Source: Arenibacter hampyeongensis (GTDB taxonomy: Bacteria > Bacteroidota > Bacteroidia > Flavobacteriales > Flavobacteriaceae). From it: a stretch of DNA of 64,000 bases. Location of the stretch: the NCBI RefSeq assembly GCF_002909255.1, contig NZ_PIOB01000001.1, forward strand, positions 124,001 to 188,000. Direction: 5' to 3'. How positions within the stretch are numbered: the stretch's first letter is position 1; each line of letters begins with the position of its first letter. Position numbers and translations under genes: made by a program. The notes under the pieces are model-generated. The model ran no database searches, was not told the DNA's origin, and saw nothing but the letters and a program-made list of their open reading frames with translations. Of the stretch, positions 1 through 8,590 are shown piece by piece.

Positions 1-1
1 A

Positions 2-1000
2 ATAGATTCTCCTATTAAAAGATTGCTCTATGGGGGTATTGCTATTGGCATTTTGGTCTACTTAGTACCTCCACTATACGGCGAAGGTTTTGATGTTATC
101 AACAACCTCATCAAAGGAAGCCCTGAAAAAGTATTGGAAAACAACATTTTTAATCTAGACCTTTCGCAGGTGTGGGTAGTAATAGGCCTGCTAGCCGGAT
201 TGGTTTTTTTCAAAATTATAGCCTGCGCCCTTACATTTGGAGCGGGAGGGGTTGGGGGAATCTTTGCCCCAACACTTTTTATGGGTAGTATAATGGGCAA
301 TTGCATTGCCAAAATAATCAACAGTATAGGAATATTTCCATACCAAGTTTCTGAAAGCAATTTTACATTGGTGGGTATGGCTGGACTTATGGCCGGCGTT
401 CTCCACGCTCCGCTTACCGCAATATTCCTCATAGCCGAAGTTACAGGGGGATATGAATTATTTATCCCACTAATGGTAACCTCTGCAATCTCTTATTCAA
501 TTACCAAATATGTACATCCTCATTCTGTTTACAACATGGAGTTGGGCCGAAAAGGAGAATTAATTACACATGATAAGGACCATGCCGTATTGACCTTGAT
601 GGATATTGATAAAGTAATTGAAGATAATTTTGCCCCTATTTATCCTGAAATGAATCTAGGGGAAATTGTGCACGAAGCAGTCGTAAAATCCAATAGAAAT
701 ATATTCCCTGTAATTGACAGGGAAGACAACACACTGCTTGGGATAATTTTATTGGATGATATACGCCCCATAATGTTCAATCAGAAATTGTACAAAGAAG
801 TGATGGCAATAGACATTATGAATACCCCCCCGGATATTATTGAATTGGATAAAGATAAAATGACCGATATCATGGAGAAATTTCAAAGTAGTGGCGCTTG
901 GAACCTACCGGTTATTAAGAATGAAAAATATATTGGTTTTATTTCCAAATCAAAACTGTTGACCGCATACCGAAGGAAATTAATAAATTTAACCTCTTAA
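2..1000 (+). CDS. ClC-type chloride channel, 3' part (5' end cut by window)
   Basis: Voltage-gated ClC family channel or H+/Cl- antiporter of the inner membrane. The frame is open to base 2 with codons that continue the protein (I-D-S-P-I-K-R before the TTG at 23), so the start lies outside the window and the TTG is not a real start. Visible are hydrophobic helices, the GGIFAPTLFMG ion-pathway segment (GxFxP motif) at about residues 75-90 of the visible part, and another helix ending in LIAEVTGG. A cytoplasmic pair of CBS domains follows (about residues 190-320), which in this family can sense nucleotides. The selectivity segment GKEGP that should lie upstream is not in the window. The small membrane-protein gene at 1015 follows after 14 bases, probably in the same transcript. 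Confidence 0.9.
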   Translation: MDSPIKRLLYGGIAIGILVYLVPPLYGEGFDVINNLIKGSPEKVLENNIFNLDLSQVWVVIGLLAGLVFFKIIACALTFGAGGVGGIFAPTLFMGSIMGNCIAKIINSIGIFPYQVSESNFTLVGMAGLMAGVLHAPLTAIFLIAEVTGGYELFIPLMVTSAISYSITKYVHPHSVYNMELGRKGELITHDKDHAVLTLMDIDKVIEDNFAPIYPEMNLGEIVHEAVVKSNRNIFPVIDREDNTLLGIILLDDIRPIMFNQKLYKEVMAIDIMNTPPDIIELDKDKMTDIMEKFQSSGAWNLPVIKNEKYIGFISKSKLLTAYRRKLINLTS

Positions 1001-1014
1001 ATCCGCTTTTCAGC

Positions 1015-1266
1015 ATGAAGTATATCATCTCCTTAATTCTTTTGGCTTCCTTGGCTTCAATTATTTATGGGTTTAGCATAAATGAGGAAAATAAGGCCTT
1101 ATCCGACAAATGTATTGGTTTTGGGACAGTAGGAATTTTTTTGGTGGCCATGCCCCTATTTCTTATTAAAGTTAGTAAAGGCAAAAAAATGAAGGATTAT
1201 ATGCTAACGGAGGAAAACATTAGAAAAATGCAAGGAAAAGAAAAGGAAACCACTGATAATCAATGA
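1015..1266 (+). CDS. Small two-helix membrane protein
   Basis: Uncharacterised 83-residue protein. Two hydrophobic segments are visible, about residues 3-20 and 36-52, separated by a short polar stretch (SINEENKALSDK). They are followed by a charged, lysine-rich cytoplasmic tail ending in KEKETTDNQ. It starts 14 bases after the ClC channel stop, so the two are probably co-transcribed, and it might be an accessory of the channel. I do not recognise a named family. Similar small proteins with two helices and a basic tail are common in Flavobacteriaceae. Confidence 0.7.
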   Translation: MKYIISLILLASLASIIYGFSINEENKALSDKCIGFGTVGIFLVAMPLFLIKVSKGKKMKDYMLTEENIRKMQGKEKETTDNQ

Positions 1267-1357
1267 TTTTGATATTTTTTTAAATCGATTACATTCAATT
1301 TTGCCCAAAAAAACATAAATTAGTAATCTAAACGATTATTATTTTAATTTCATTGGA

Positions 1358-1552
1358 ATGACTGGAACAGTAAAATTTTTTAATGAATCCAAGGGATTTG
1401 GCTTCATTACCAACGATGACACAGGTAAAGACATTTTTGTTCATGCAACCGCATTAAACGGAACTGAACTTAACGAAGGTGACAAAGTAGAATACCAGGA
1501 AGAAGAAGGCCGAAAAGGAATAGTTGCTGCGCAAGTGCAAGTTATTGGCTAA
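1358..1552 (+). CDS. Cold-shock domain protein (CspA family)
   Basis: Single-domain nucleic-acid-binding protein of 64 residues, the normal length for bacterial Csp proteins. The two RNA-binding motifs are present: RNP1 as KGFGFI (residues 12-17) and RNP2 as DIFVHA (25-30). It is expected to bind single-stranded RNA and DNA in the cytoplasm and to act as an RNA chaperone during cold shock or growth transitions. It is a single-gene unit: about 90 AT-rich bases precede it and an intrinsic terminator hairpin follows 24 bases after the stop. Confidence 0.95.
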   Translation: MTGTVKFFNESKGFGFITNDDTGKDIFVHATALNGTELNEGDKVEYQEEEGRKGIVAAQVQVIG

Positions 1553-1576
1553 TAATATTTTATTTTGAAAGCATTG

Positions 1577-1610
1577 AAAACCCTTGGTTCGTCCAGGGTT
1601 TTTTGTTTTT
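1577..1610 (+). terminator. Intrinsic terminator after the cold-shock gene
   Basis: Arms 1577-1587 (AAAACCCTTGG) and 1593-1602 (CCAGGGTTTT) pair with one bulged T around a short TTCG-type loop. A T-rich tract follows. It ends the csp transcript just before the convergent lipoprotein gene. Confidence 0.8.
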
Positions 1611-1633
1611 ATGCCCTTAGTGATACATGATGC

Positions 1634-2053
1634 CTATCTTTCCAAAACAAGTACAAATCCATCTGCCCCACTACCGGACGTGGTACTATTTTGGTCCAGG
1701 ACCAATTTTGTTTCGTCCACCAAAATTCCACCCATCTCCTTGTCATTTACCAATAAATAAAATTTGTCTTTCTCCTGTAGAACGGAATAGGTATAGGTTC
1801 CTGTTGGCAAGCCATTATATATTGAATTGGACTCGTCATTATTGACAACTACCAATGTCTCACCCTTGCTATCAAATTTCCAAACAATTTTACCTTTAAG
1901 AAAATCATCATCAATCCCTGCGAATCCGCCACTTATATTGGTCAGGTTCCAACTCCCGTTGACTAGATTATCATTACCATGGGTATTCTCCTTTGTGCAT
2001 CCCAGTAAAATGAGCATAAAACCCAAATACAATATTAGACCGCGAACCTTCAT
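1634..2053 (-). CDS. Lipocalin-like lipoprotein
   Basis: Secreted lipoprotein of 139 residues. The N-terminus has a signal peptide with lipobox LLGC (Cys at about residue 19), followed by a polar linker (TKENTHGND). The mature part reads like a small beta-barrel or lipocalin-like domain: NGSWNLTNISGGFAG, a strand pattern, KIVWKFDSKGETLVVV, then YTYSVLQEKDKFYLLVND. This pattern is frequent in Flavobacteriaceae proteins annotated as lipocalin-like. The ligand is unknown. The gene faces the cold-shock gene tail-to-tail and is followed upstream by tadA, also on the minus strand. Confidence 0.7.
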   Translation of the reverse strand: MKVRGLILYLGFMLILLGCTKENTHGNDNLVNGSWNLTNISGGFAGIDDDFLKGKIVWKFDSKGETLVVVNNDESNSIYNGLPTGTYTYSVLQEKDKFYLLVNDKEMGGILVDETKLVLDQNSTTSGSGADGFVLVLER

Positions 2054-2129
2054 ATTCCAAAAAGATTATATATAAATAGACCCCAATTCCCTAAAATGGT
2101 TGCGTAACGTTTAACATTAAAATAAATAA

Positions 2130-2579
2130 CTAGTTCAAATTTCGTTTTTGAATAAAAAAGCGCTTTAGAATTTCAGCAGCTTCCTCTTCCAAAACCCCAC
2201 TAAGTAATTCTGTTTTGGGATGTATTTTGGTCCCCATGGCTACAAAGCCCCTATCCACATCCTTTGCGGCATAGACAATCTTCGAAATTTGACTCCAATA
2301 CAGGGCACCAGCGCACATTTGACATGGTTCCAAGGTTACATATAGGGTACAGTTGTGTAGATATTTCCCACCCAAAAAATTAGCTGCAGCGGTTATGGCC
2401 TGCATTTCGGCATGTGCAGTAACATCATTCAACCGTTCGGTTAAATTGTGAGCCCTTGCTATTATTCTATTCTCAACAACGATAACCGCCCCTACGGGAA
2501 CCTCCCCTTTTTCAAAAGCGGCCTCTGCCTCTTGCAAGGCCTTTTTCATAAAATAAGTATCGTCGAAGGGGTTGATCAT
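2130..2579 (-). CDS. tadA: tRNA-specific adenosine deaminase
   Basis: Zinc-dependent deaminase that converts adenosine-34 to inosine in the anticodon of tRNA-Arg(ACG). The cytidine/deoxycytidylate deaminase fold is clear. The zinc ligand and catalytic glutamate are in the HAE motif (TAHAEMQAI), and the two further zinc ligands are in PCQMC (LEPCQMCAGAL). Length is about 149 residues, as usual. An in-frame ATG three codons further upstream (2588) gives an MIF extension; I prefer the ATG at 2579 because family members usually begin close to the INPFDDTYFMKKAL segment. It is divergent from dxs. Confidence 0.93.
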   Translation of the reverse strand: MINPFDDTYFMKKALQEAEAAFEKGEVPVGAVIVVENRIIARAHNLTERLNDVTAHAEMQAITAAANFLGGKYLHNCTLYVTLEPCQMCAGALYWSQISKIVYAAKDVDRGFVAMGTKIHPKTELLSGVLEEEAAEILKRFFIQKRNLN

Positions 2580-2708
2580 AAAAATCATTTTAAGTCACAA
2601 TAGTAACAAATATTGGCATAGGGTCAAAAAAAATACAATTTGTTTAAGATTTCCGGAAAAACCATTAATGATACCCCAAGAAATATACAATTCAACATTT
2701 AAATAACT

Positions 2709-2716
2709 TAGTTTTG
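2709..2716 (+). promoter_or_regulatory. Candidate -7 element (TAGTTTTG) of the dxs promoter
   Basis: Exact match to the Bacteroidota -7 consensus TAnnTTTG. Its last three bases are the TTG that could otherwise be read as a dxs start codon, which argues for the ATG at 2732. No clear -33 TTG lies at the usual 17-23 base spacing. Confidence 0.45.
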
Positions 2717-2731
2717 CCTAATATTTTAAGT

Positions 2732-4510
2732 ATGCCTAGCGGAATTCTCCAACATATTAACTACCCTAAGGATATTCGAACCTTAGAAATTGTCGATTTA
2801 ATACAACTCGCCCAAGAATTACGGGCGTTCATAATAGACATTGTAGCTACCAAGGAAGGACATTTAGGAGCTAGCTTGGGAGTGGTGGAACTAACAATTG
2901 CCCTGCACTATGTATTTGACACCCCTAACGACAAGTTAATTTGGGATGTGGGCCATCAGGCTTACGGTCATAAAATATTAACCGGTAGAAGGGAAGTATT
3001 TAATACCAACAGACAAATGGGAGGTATTAGTGGATTCCCAAAACGTACAGAAAGCCCATATGACGATTTTGGTACAGGACATAGCTCTACTTCTATTTCA
3101 GCTATTTTAGGGATGGCCTTGGCTTCACAGCTAAAGGGCGAAAAGAAGAGACAGCATATTGCAGTAATTGGCGATGCATCCATTGCCAGTGGCATGGCCT
3201 TCGAAGGGCTTAACCACGCAGGGGACACCAATGCCAACATTCTTATAATACTCAATGACAACGCTATAGGAATAGACCCAAGCGTAGGAGCCCTAAAAAG
3301 ATACCTTACCAATGTTAAAAAAGGGACTGCCAAAGATGAAAACATTTTTGAATGTTTAAATTTTAACTATTCAGGCCCTCTGGATGGCCATGACTTGGCC
3401 GCCCTGATTAAGGAATTGAACAGGCTTAAATCTATTGAAGGCCCCAAACTACTTCATATCATAACCACCAAAGGCAAAGGCCTCAGAAAAGCGGAGGAAA
3501 ATCAAGTAGTGTATCACGCCCCAGGAAAATTCAACAAGGAAACGGGTGACCTTTTGCCCCAAACTTTTGAAAAGCAGCCTCCTAAGTACCAAGATGTATT
3601 TGGACAAACCTTAGTGGAGTTGGCTAAAAAAAATAAAAACATCGTGGGTATAACTCCGGCCATGCCTACTGGTAGCTCCTTAAAGTACATGATGGAACAA
3701 TTACCGGAAAGGGCTTTTGATGTTGGCATAGCTGAGCAACATGCAGTAACCATGGCAGCTGGTATGGCCGCGGAAGGATTGGTGCCTTTTTGCAATATCT
3801 ACTCTACTTTTTTACAACGTGCATATGATCAGATTATCCACGATGTGGCACTACAGGATCTCCCTGTTATCTTCTGTTTGGATCGTGCAGGTATCGTGGG
3901 GCAGGACGGTGCAACCCATCATGGCATCTATGATATGGCCTATTTACGCTGTATTCCAAATCTTATTATTTTTGCACCGATGAATGAAATTGAGCTCAGG
4001 GACATAATGTATACAGCTCAACTGGGATTAGGGCATCCTATAGCAATAAGATACCCAAGAGGAACTGGCGCAATCCTGGATTGGAAACAAAATTTTAATA
4101 AAATACCAATAGGAATATCGCAAGAATTAAAAAAAGGAACGAAAATTGCGGTACTTTCGATCGGTCATATAGGAAATATGGTCAGCAGTTTGCTGAAAAA
4201 TCTTAAAGATAATAGCCTTATTGGTCATTACAACATGCGTTTTGTAAAACCTTTGGACACTGTTATGTTGAGGAAAATATTCACTACCTATGAGCAGGTC
4301 ATCACCATAGAGGATGGTTGCAAAATAGGTGGATTTGGAAGTGCAATTTTGGAATATGCCAATGAGATCCATAGTTTTGTGCCCATAAAGATTTTTGGTG
4401 TTGAAGATGTTTTTATAGAGCATGGCACAGTGGAAGAGCTCCAAAAATTGGCTAAAATAGATATGTCGACCTTTAAAAAATATATTAACAACCTTTTGAA
4501 TTCTGATTAG
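2732..4510 (+). CDS. dxs: 1-deoxy-D-xylulose-5-phosphate synthase
   Basis: Thiamine-diphosphate enzyme that condenses pyruvate and glyceraldehyde 3-phosphate to DXP, the entry step of the MEP isoprenoid pathway. The N-terminal TPP domain shows GHLGASLGVVELT, WDVGHQAYGHKILTGRR and the GDG-like motif GDASIASGMAFEGLNHAG with downstream NDN. The transketolase pyrimidine domain has GIAEQHAVTMAAGMA with its glutamate, and the C-terminal domain follows. Starting at ATG 2732 gives 592 residues, typical for Bacteroidota and shorter than the E. coli enzyme. An in-frame TTG at 2714 overlaps a promoter-like element and is less likely. The DUF3078 gene follows after one base. Confidence 0.96.
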   Translation: MPSGILQHINYPKDIRTLEIVDLIQLAQELRAFIIDIVATKEGHLGASLGVVELTIALHYVFDTPNDKLIWDVGHQAYGHKILTGRREVFNTNRQMGGISGFPKRTESPYDDFGTGHSSTSISAILGMALASQLKGEKKRQHIAVIGDASIASGMAFEGLNHAGDTNANILIILNDNAIGIDPSVGALKRYLTNVKKGTAKDENIFECLNFNYSGPLDGHDLAALIKELNRLKSIEGPKLLHIITTKGKGLRKAEENQVVYHAPGKFNKETGDLLPQTFEKQPPKYQDVFGQTLVELAKKNKNIVGITPAMPTGSSLKYMMEQLPERAFDVGIAEQHAVTMAAGMAAEGLVPFCNIYSTFLQRAYDQIIHDVALQDLPVIFCLDRAGIVGQDGATHHGIYDMAYLRCIPNLIIFAPMNEIELRDIMYTAQLGLGHPIAIRYPRGTGAILDWKQNFNKIPIGISQELKKGTKIAVLSIGHIGNMVSSLLKNLKDNSLIGHYNMRFVKPLDTVMLRKIFTTYEQVITIEDGCKIGGFGSAILEYANEIHSFVPIKIFGVEDVFIEHGTVEELQKLAKIDMSTFKKYINNLLNSD

Positions 4511-4511
4511 C

Positions 4512-5639
4512 ATGTACGGTAAAATTTTCATTATTGTCCTTCTGTTTCTAAATTTTAATTTCTTATTTGCCCAAGATACTATACCGGCTCCACAAGTTCC
4601 CGATTCTACTCAGGTAGACTCCATGCGAGTCGATTCTATGCGAATAGACACCATAGTGATAAGGACCTTGCAGGACAAAATAAAATATATTCCAAGGGGT
4701 GCCGACCTTACCAATCCAGTAGTTTCCTTTAAGCGCACCAAACCTTTGGAAGAAAAATATAGGCGCTTTAGTATTCCTTCCTTCTGGGATAAGGAAAATA
4801 AACTTGGATTTAATTTTAGTGAAGTAGCCTTTGTAAACTGGAATGCAGGGGGTAACAATTCCATTTCCGGTTTAGCCAGTGCAAAATTTGTACGTAATTA
4901 CAAGTTTCGATATATACAATTAAATAACAATCTTGACATCCGATATGGCCTTAATGCACAGGAAGGTTTTAAATTAAGAAAATCTGACGATGCACTTCGG
5001 TTTTCATCCACTTTTGCTTTTAGAAGGGATACCATCAGCAATTGGTACTATTCCGCCAGTGCCGAATTTAGAACGCAATTCTCCAATGGTTACAAATACC
5101 CCAATAGAGATAAACCAATTTCCAGATTTATGGCTCCTGGTTATGCCCTTTTGGGTGCTGGTACTTCCTACATTCCGGAAGGCAAGAAGTTCAACCTGCG
5201 TTTGGCACCGCTTACCTTCAAGTCTACTTTTGTAATGGACCAAACCTTAGCAAACGGTGGTGCTTTTGGGGTACAAAAAGCATTGGTAGATGTGGAGGGT
5301 AACATCATAAAAGAGGGCGAAAACGTTTATCTGGAATTTGGTTTTCTGGTCTCCAATAGTTGGGAAACCATGGTTTATGAAAATATAAAATTAAATCATA
5401 GGCTACAATTATATTCGGACTACGTAAAGAATTTCGGAAATATTGATGTGGACTGGGAATTAAACCTGGACCTGGCAGTAAACAAATACGTAAAGGCCTC
5501 CATTGGTACCCATGTTTTATACGACCACGATATTATATTCGACGAGGTAAAAGCTGCAGATGGCACCGTTACAACCCCGGGCAAACGCAAAATTCAATTC
5601 AAACAATTGCTTGGTGTTGGTTTAATATATGATTTTTAA
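4512..5639 (+). CDS. DUF3078 outer-membrane protein
   Basis: Predicted outer-membrane beta-barrel protein of 375 residues. A signal peptide (residues 1-20, ending FLFAQ) is followed by a Pro/Asp-rich stretch with a short degenerate repeat (VDSMRVDSMRIDTIV). The rest is rich in alternating polar and aromatic strands ending in FKQLLGVGLIYDF, with a C-terminal phenylalanine typical of barrel proteins. The segment GFNFSEVAFVNWNAGGNNSISG is characteristic of the DUF3078 family. Its function is unknown. It begins one base after the dxs stop, so it is probably translated from the same mRNA. The stop codon overlaps the convergent dgt stop by two bases. Confidence 0.85.
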   Translation: MYGKIFIIVLLFLNFNFLFAQDTIPAPQVPDSTQVDSMRVDSMRIDTIVIRTLQDKIKYIPRGADLTNPVVSFKRTKPLEEKYRRFSIPSFWDKENKLGFNFSEVAFVNWNAGGNNSISGLASAKFVRNYKFRYIQLNNNLDIRYGLNAQEGFKLRKSDDALRFSSTFAFRRDTISNWYYSASAEFRTQFSNGYKYPNRDKPISRFMAPGYALLGAGTSYIPEGKKFNLRLAPLTFKSTFVMDQTLANGGAFGVQKALVDVEGNIIKEGENVYLEFGFLVSNSWETMVYENIKLNHRLQLYSDYVKNFGNIDVDWELNLDLAVNKYVKASIGTHVLYDHDIIFDEVKAADGTVTTPGKRKIQFKQLLGVGLIYDF

Positions 5640-6979
5640 AGCTGTTTTCCCATAATCTTATTATGGATATGTACCGCCGCACTATCCGATAAACTGGCAA
5701 CATAACAGCACGTATTCAAGAGAATTGAATATGTAGAATTTGTTATTTCCCTATAGGATTCGGGCAAAGTGGATATCATTAGTCGGTCGTAATTGGAACT
5801 ATTTCCTTCCTTTTCCCTTATCAAAGCCGTGGTGTACACATCCAAAATATCCGAGATGATCTTATAACCGGCTATTTCCTTTTCTATTACTTCCTGGGAC
5901 TGGTAGATCTTCTGCACACTTAATTTAATAATGTCCTCGATCTGCGCCTTGAATCTACTTTTTTCCAATAAGGACACCGAAAACTCGCCTTTTAGGATAG
6001 CTTCCTCATTTTCAATAAAAATAGCAATGGCATCCGTAATCAAGGTGTTGATCGCCAAAGCCCTTAAATAGCTAAGTCGATCTTCCATATAGACCAAATC
6101 GTTATACTTCTTTATATTGATGCTGTCCTTTACCAACTTAATTAAATATTCCAAGGCGAAATCCTCTGAAATAAGCCCCAAATTGATTCCGTCCTCAAAA
6201 TCGATTATAGTATAACAAATATCATCCGCCGCTTCCACCAAGAAGGTAAGTGGGTGTCTGCAAAAGCCAACATCCTTTCCATTTCCCCTGGGTTCCAAGC
6301 CCAATTCCACCGCTACTTCCCGAAAAGAAACAACGTCTTGTTGAAAAATCCCAAATTTCTTATCTGCAATATGTTGGGTCGGTTTTTTGGGCAACGATTC
6401 TTTTGGGTATTTCATAAAAGCGCCCAAGGTGGCATAACTTAGTCGCAAACCACCTTCTACCCCCTTTCGGGTCTCCGTCAATAACTTGTAACCATTGGCA
6501 TTGCCTTCGAAATCTATGATATCCTGGTATTCCTTTTGGGTCAAAACATCTTTAAATTGTTGGCCTTTCCCCGTTTTAAAATATTCGCCTATAGCCTTCT
6601 CACCACTATGTCCGAAAGGCGGGTTTCCTATATCGTGGGCCAGGGCCGCAGCAGCCACTATGGCACCGAAATCATTAAATCTATAGCCGTGTACTTCACC
6701 TAGGTAAGGGTGTATTTCAAGAATTTTCTTTCCGGCAATTCTACCAAGGCTCCTCCCCACTACCGAGACTTCCAAGCTATGGGTTAGGCGGGTATGCACA
6801 AAATCGGTTTTGGATAGAGGTATTACCTGGGTCTTGTCCTGTAGACTCCTAAAGGCAGTAGAAAATATTACTCTATCGTAATCCACCTCAAAACCCAATC
6901 GAGTTTCATCCTGTTCCTTCCGTAATCTTTTGTGGGTATCACCAAAGCGTTTTAATGAAAGGAGTTGTTCCCAATTCAT
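5636..6979 (-). CDS. dgt: Deoxyguanosinetriphosphate triphosphohydrolase
   Basis: HD-superfamily dNTPase that hydrolyses dGTP to deoxyguanosine and triphosphate and so shapes dNTP pools. The metal-binding histidines are visible in FVHTRLTHSLEVSVVGR, in AALAHDIGNPPFGHSGEKAI (the HD pair), and further downstream in FLVEAADDICYTIIDFEDGI. The N-terminus (RFGDTHKRLRKEQDETRLGFEVDYDRVIFS) matches the family. Length is 447 residues, in the usual range. It overlaps the DUF3078 stop tail-to-tail. The ATG at 6979 is the only sensible start. Confidence 0.94.
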   Translation of the reverse strand: MNWEQLLSLKRFGDTHKRLRKEQDETRLGFEVDYDRVIFSTAFRSLQDKTQVIPLSKTDFVHTRLTHSLEVSVVGRSLGRIAGKKILEIHPYLGEVHGYRFNDFGAIVAAAALAHDIGNPPFGHSGEKAIGEYFKTGKGQQFKDVLTQKEYQDIIDFEGNANGYKLLTETRKGVEGGLRLSYATLGAFMKYPKESLPKKPTQHIADKKFGIFQQDVVSFREVAVELGLEPRGNGKDVGFCRHPLTFLVEAADDICYTIIDFEDGINLGLISEDFALEYLIKLVKDSINIKKYNDLVYMEDRLSYLRALAINTLITDAIAIFIENEEAILKGEFSVSLLEKSRFKAQIEDIIKLSVQKIYQSQEVIEKEIAGYKIISDILDVYTTALIREKEGNSSNYDRLMISTLPESYREITNSTYSILLNTCCYVASLSDSAAVHIHNKIMGKQL

Positions 6980-7202
6980 AATCTATATTTAGTTGCCGCA
7001 AGATACATTTTTAGCCATTCAACACATAATAAAACCCCAATCCACATTGCACAAACAAAATTCGTTTGCTCCATTTTTAACGATTAATTAAACTTAAGAT
7101 TACAATAGGGTTATTAGTAATCCCCATCTTAGCACTTGTCTTTAGACTATTTTGGTTTCATTTTAATTATTGGTTTTTGTCGACTATAGAATTGAAATCA
7201 GA

Positions 7203-7230
7203 AGCTACCTCTGGCCAAGGTAGCTTTTTT
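7203..7230 (+). terminator. Terminator hairpin with no annotated gene upstream
   Basis: Perfect 8-bp stem AGCTACCT (7203-7210) with AGGTAGCT (7218-7225), a 7-base loop, then a run of six T. It points rightward although the nearest gene to its left (dgt) is transcribed leftward, so it may end a small RNA or a short leader transcript. Confidence 0.7.
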
Positions 7231-7254
7231 ATTTAAAGTAATATTGTTTCTAAA

Positions 7255-7270
7255 TTAACCTTAAATTAAC
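7255..7270 (+). promoter_or_regulatory. Candidate Pho box upstream of the porin
   Basis: TTAACCTTAAATTAAC is a direct repeat of TTAAC with an 11-base period. It closely resembles the motif at 8526-8541 in front of the PiT gene (13 of 16 positions equal). It sits 10 bases before a weak -7-like element (gttctttg, 7281-7288), where a -33 element would be expected, as for a response-regulator-activated promoter. Confidence 0.5.
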
Positions 7271-7311
7271 ACTTATGTAAGTTCTTTGTGCTCGACAAAA
7301 ACTAATATAAA

Positions 7312-8517
7312 ATGAAAATGAAATGCTTAGCCCTCGGGCTAATATTATGCTCATTTTTTAACTCTTATTCCCAGGAAACCAATGCCCCTGAATTTGGCAA
7401 AGGCCTTTTTAACTTGATGGGTAAGGACAGTACCTGGAGTGCGAAGATCTCTGCTAGAATGCAACTTTTGAGTGGCACAACTTGGACGGAAAATTCGGAT
7501 GGGAACTTTGCAGACCCTCATTTCAATGCGCTCATCAGGAGGGCCAGGTTAAAATTTGATGGCTTTGTTTATTCACCTAAACTCAGCTACAAACTGGAAT
7601 TGGGATTATCCAATAGGGATATCTCCGGTGGCTCCCAATACACGAGTGACGCTCCCCGATATATATTGGATGCCGTAATAATGTGGAATTTTTATCAAAA
7701 TTTTGAACTTTGGGTAGGCCAAACCAAACTCCCTGGCAACATGGAGCGGGTAATTTCCTCTGGCAACCTTCAAATGGTAGATCGTTCTCTACTAAATAGC
7801 CAATTTACCCTGGACAGGGATATGGGCATACAACTTAGACACCATTCCAACATAACGGATACATTTCTTATAAGGGAAATAATTGCCATTTCTCAAGGCG
7901 AAGGCAGAAACGTTACCACTGGAAACTTAGGTGGGCATCAGTACAGCGGACGTTTGGAACTACTCCCCTTTGGCGAATTCACGGGCGGCGGTGAATATAG
8001 CGGTGCCGATTTAAAAAGGGAAAAATCCCCAAAACTGATGTTGGCAGCTACCTACAACCTTAATCTTAATGCTGTTAAGACCAGAGGTAGTCAAGGAACT
8101 TATATGGTAACCGATTACGGATTTCACAAAACCAATATCAACACCCTTTTCCTGGATGCTATGTTTAAATACAACGGGTTCTCATTTATGGCAGAATACG
8201 CCCATAGGGATGCCGATGACCCATTTGCCACAAATATGGATGGATCCCTTACCGGGGATGTGGTTCAAGTTGGCCATGGAATAAATCTGCAAACAGGATA
8301 TCTTTTTAACAGGAATTGGGAGATTTCAGGGAGATACACAAACGTAGAATTAAACAATAACATTACTGGTGCAAACCCGGAAAATCAATATACCCTGGGG
8401 CTTTCCAAATACATTGTAGGCCACAAATTAAAGGTACAAACAGATATTAGTTACCTTTCTGTTGGGAATGGCCCTGATGAATTGATGTATAGACTACAAC
8501 TGGACGTTCATTTTTAG
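7312..8517 (+). CDS. Phosphate-selective porin O/P family outer-membrane protein
   Basis: Outer-membrane porin of 401 residues. The signal peptide ends near SFFNSYSQE. The mature protein shows the OprP/OprO hallmarks: an N-terminal strand with AKISARMQLLSG, the LIRRARLKFDGFVYSPKLSYKLELGL segment, FELWVGQTKLPGNMERVISSGN and a C-terminal strand ending LQLDVHF with terminal phenylalanine. It is thought to admit phosphate or polyphosphate-like anions. It stands directly before a PiT phosphate transporter, and both genes have a similar Pho-box-like motif upstream, so induction on phosphate limitation is likely. A second ATG two codons in (7318) is possible. Confidence 0.88.
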   Translation: MKMKCLALGLILCSFFNSYSQETNAPEFGKGLFNLMGKDSTWSAKISARMQLLSGTTWTENSDGNFADPHFNALIRRARLKFDGFVYSPKLSYKLELGLSNRDISGGSQYTSDAPRYILDAVIMWNFYQNFELWVGQTKLPGNMERVISSGNLQMVDRSLLNSQFTLDRDMGIQLRHHSNITDTFLIREIIAISQGEGRNVTTGNLGGHQYSGRLELLPFGEFTGGGEYSGADLKREKSPKLMLAATYNLNLNAVKTRGSQGTYMVTDYGFHKTNINTLFLDAMFKYNGFSFMAEYAHRDADDPFATNMDGSLTGDVVQVGHGINLQTGYLFNRNWEISGRYTNVELNNNITGANPENQYTLGLSKYIVGHKLKVQTDISYLSVGNGPDELMYRLQLDVHF

Positions 8518-8525
8518 CAAAAAAT

Positions 8526-8541
8526 ATAACCTTAAGATAAC
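8526..8541 (+). promoter_or_regulatory. Candidate Pho box upstream of the PiT transporter
   Basis: ATAACCTTAAGATAAC repeats TAAC with an 11-base period and shares 13 of 16 positions with the motif at 7255-7270. A third half-site-like GTTAC follows at 8542-8546. Its presence suggests that the transporter has its own promoter in addition to read-through from the porin gene. Confidence 0.5.
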
Positions 8542-8590
8542 GTTACGAACCTAGAGACTTTAGATATTTACAAACTATTTTTATAAGATA

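Larger units (their letters stand above)
6980..7311. other. Divergent intergenic region between dgt and the phosphate porin
   Basis: 332 bases without a clear protein gene. It holds a small hairpin (GGGTTA 7108-7113 with TAATCCC 7118-7124), a strong terminator hairpin pointing rightward (7203-7230), and a Pho-box-like direct repeat (7255-7270) in front of the porin. The dgt promoter must lie near the left end, but I see no clear -7 match there. Confidence 0.6.

Noticed and set aside
2714-2731. TTG start for dxs, 18 bases upstream of the ATG
   Set aside because: The TTG is part of a TAnnTTTG promoter element, and the ATG gives a normal N-terminus.
4610-4660. Short repeat VDSMRVDSMRIDT in the DUF3078 protein as a coding tandem repeat of interest
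   Set aside because: It is a short, degenerate linker repeat after the signal peptide, common in exported proteins.
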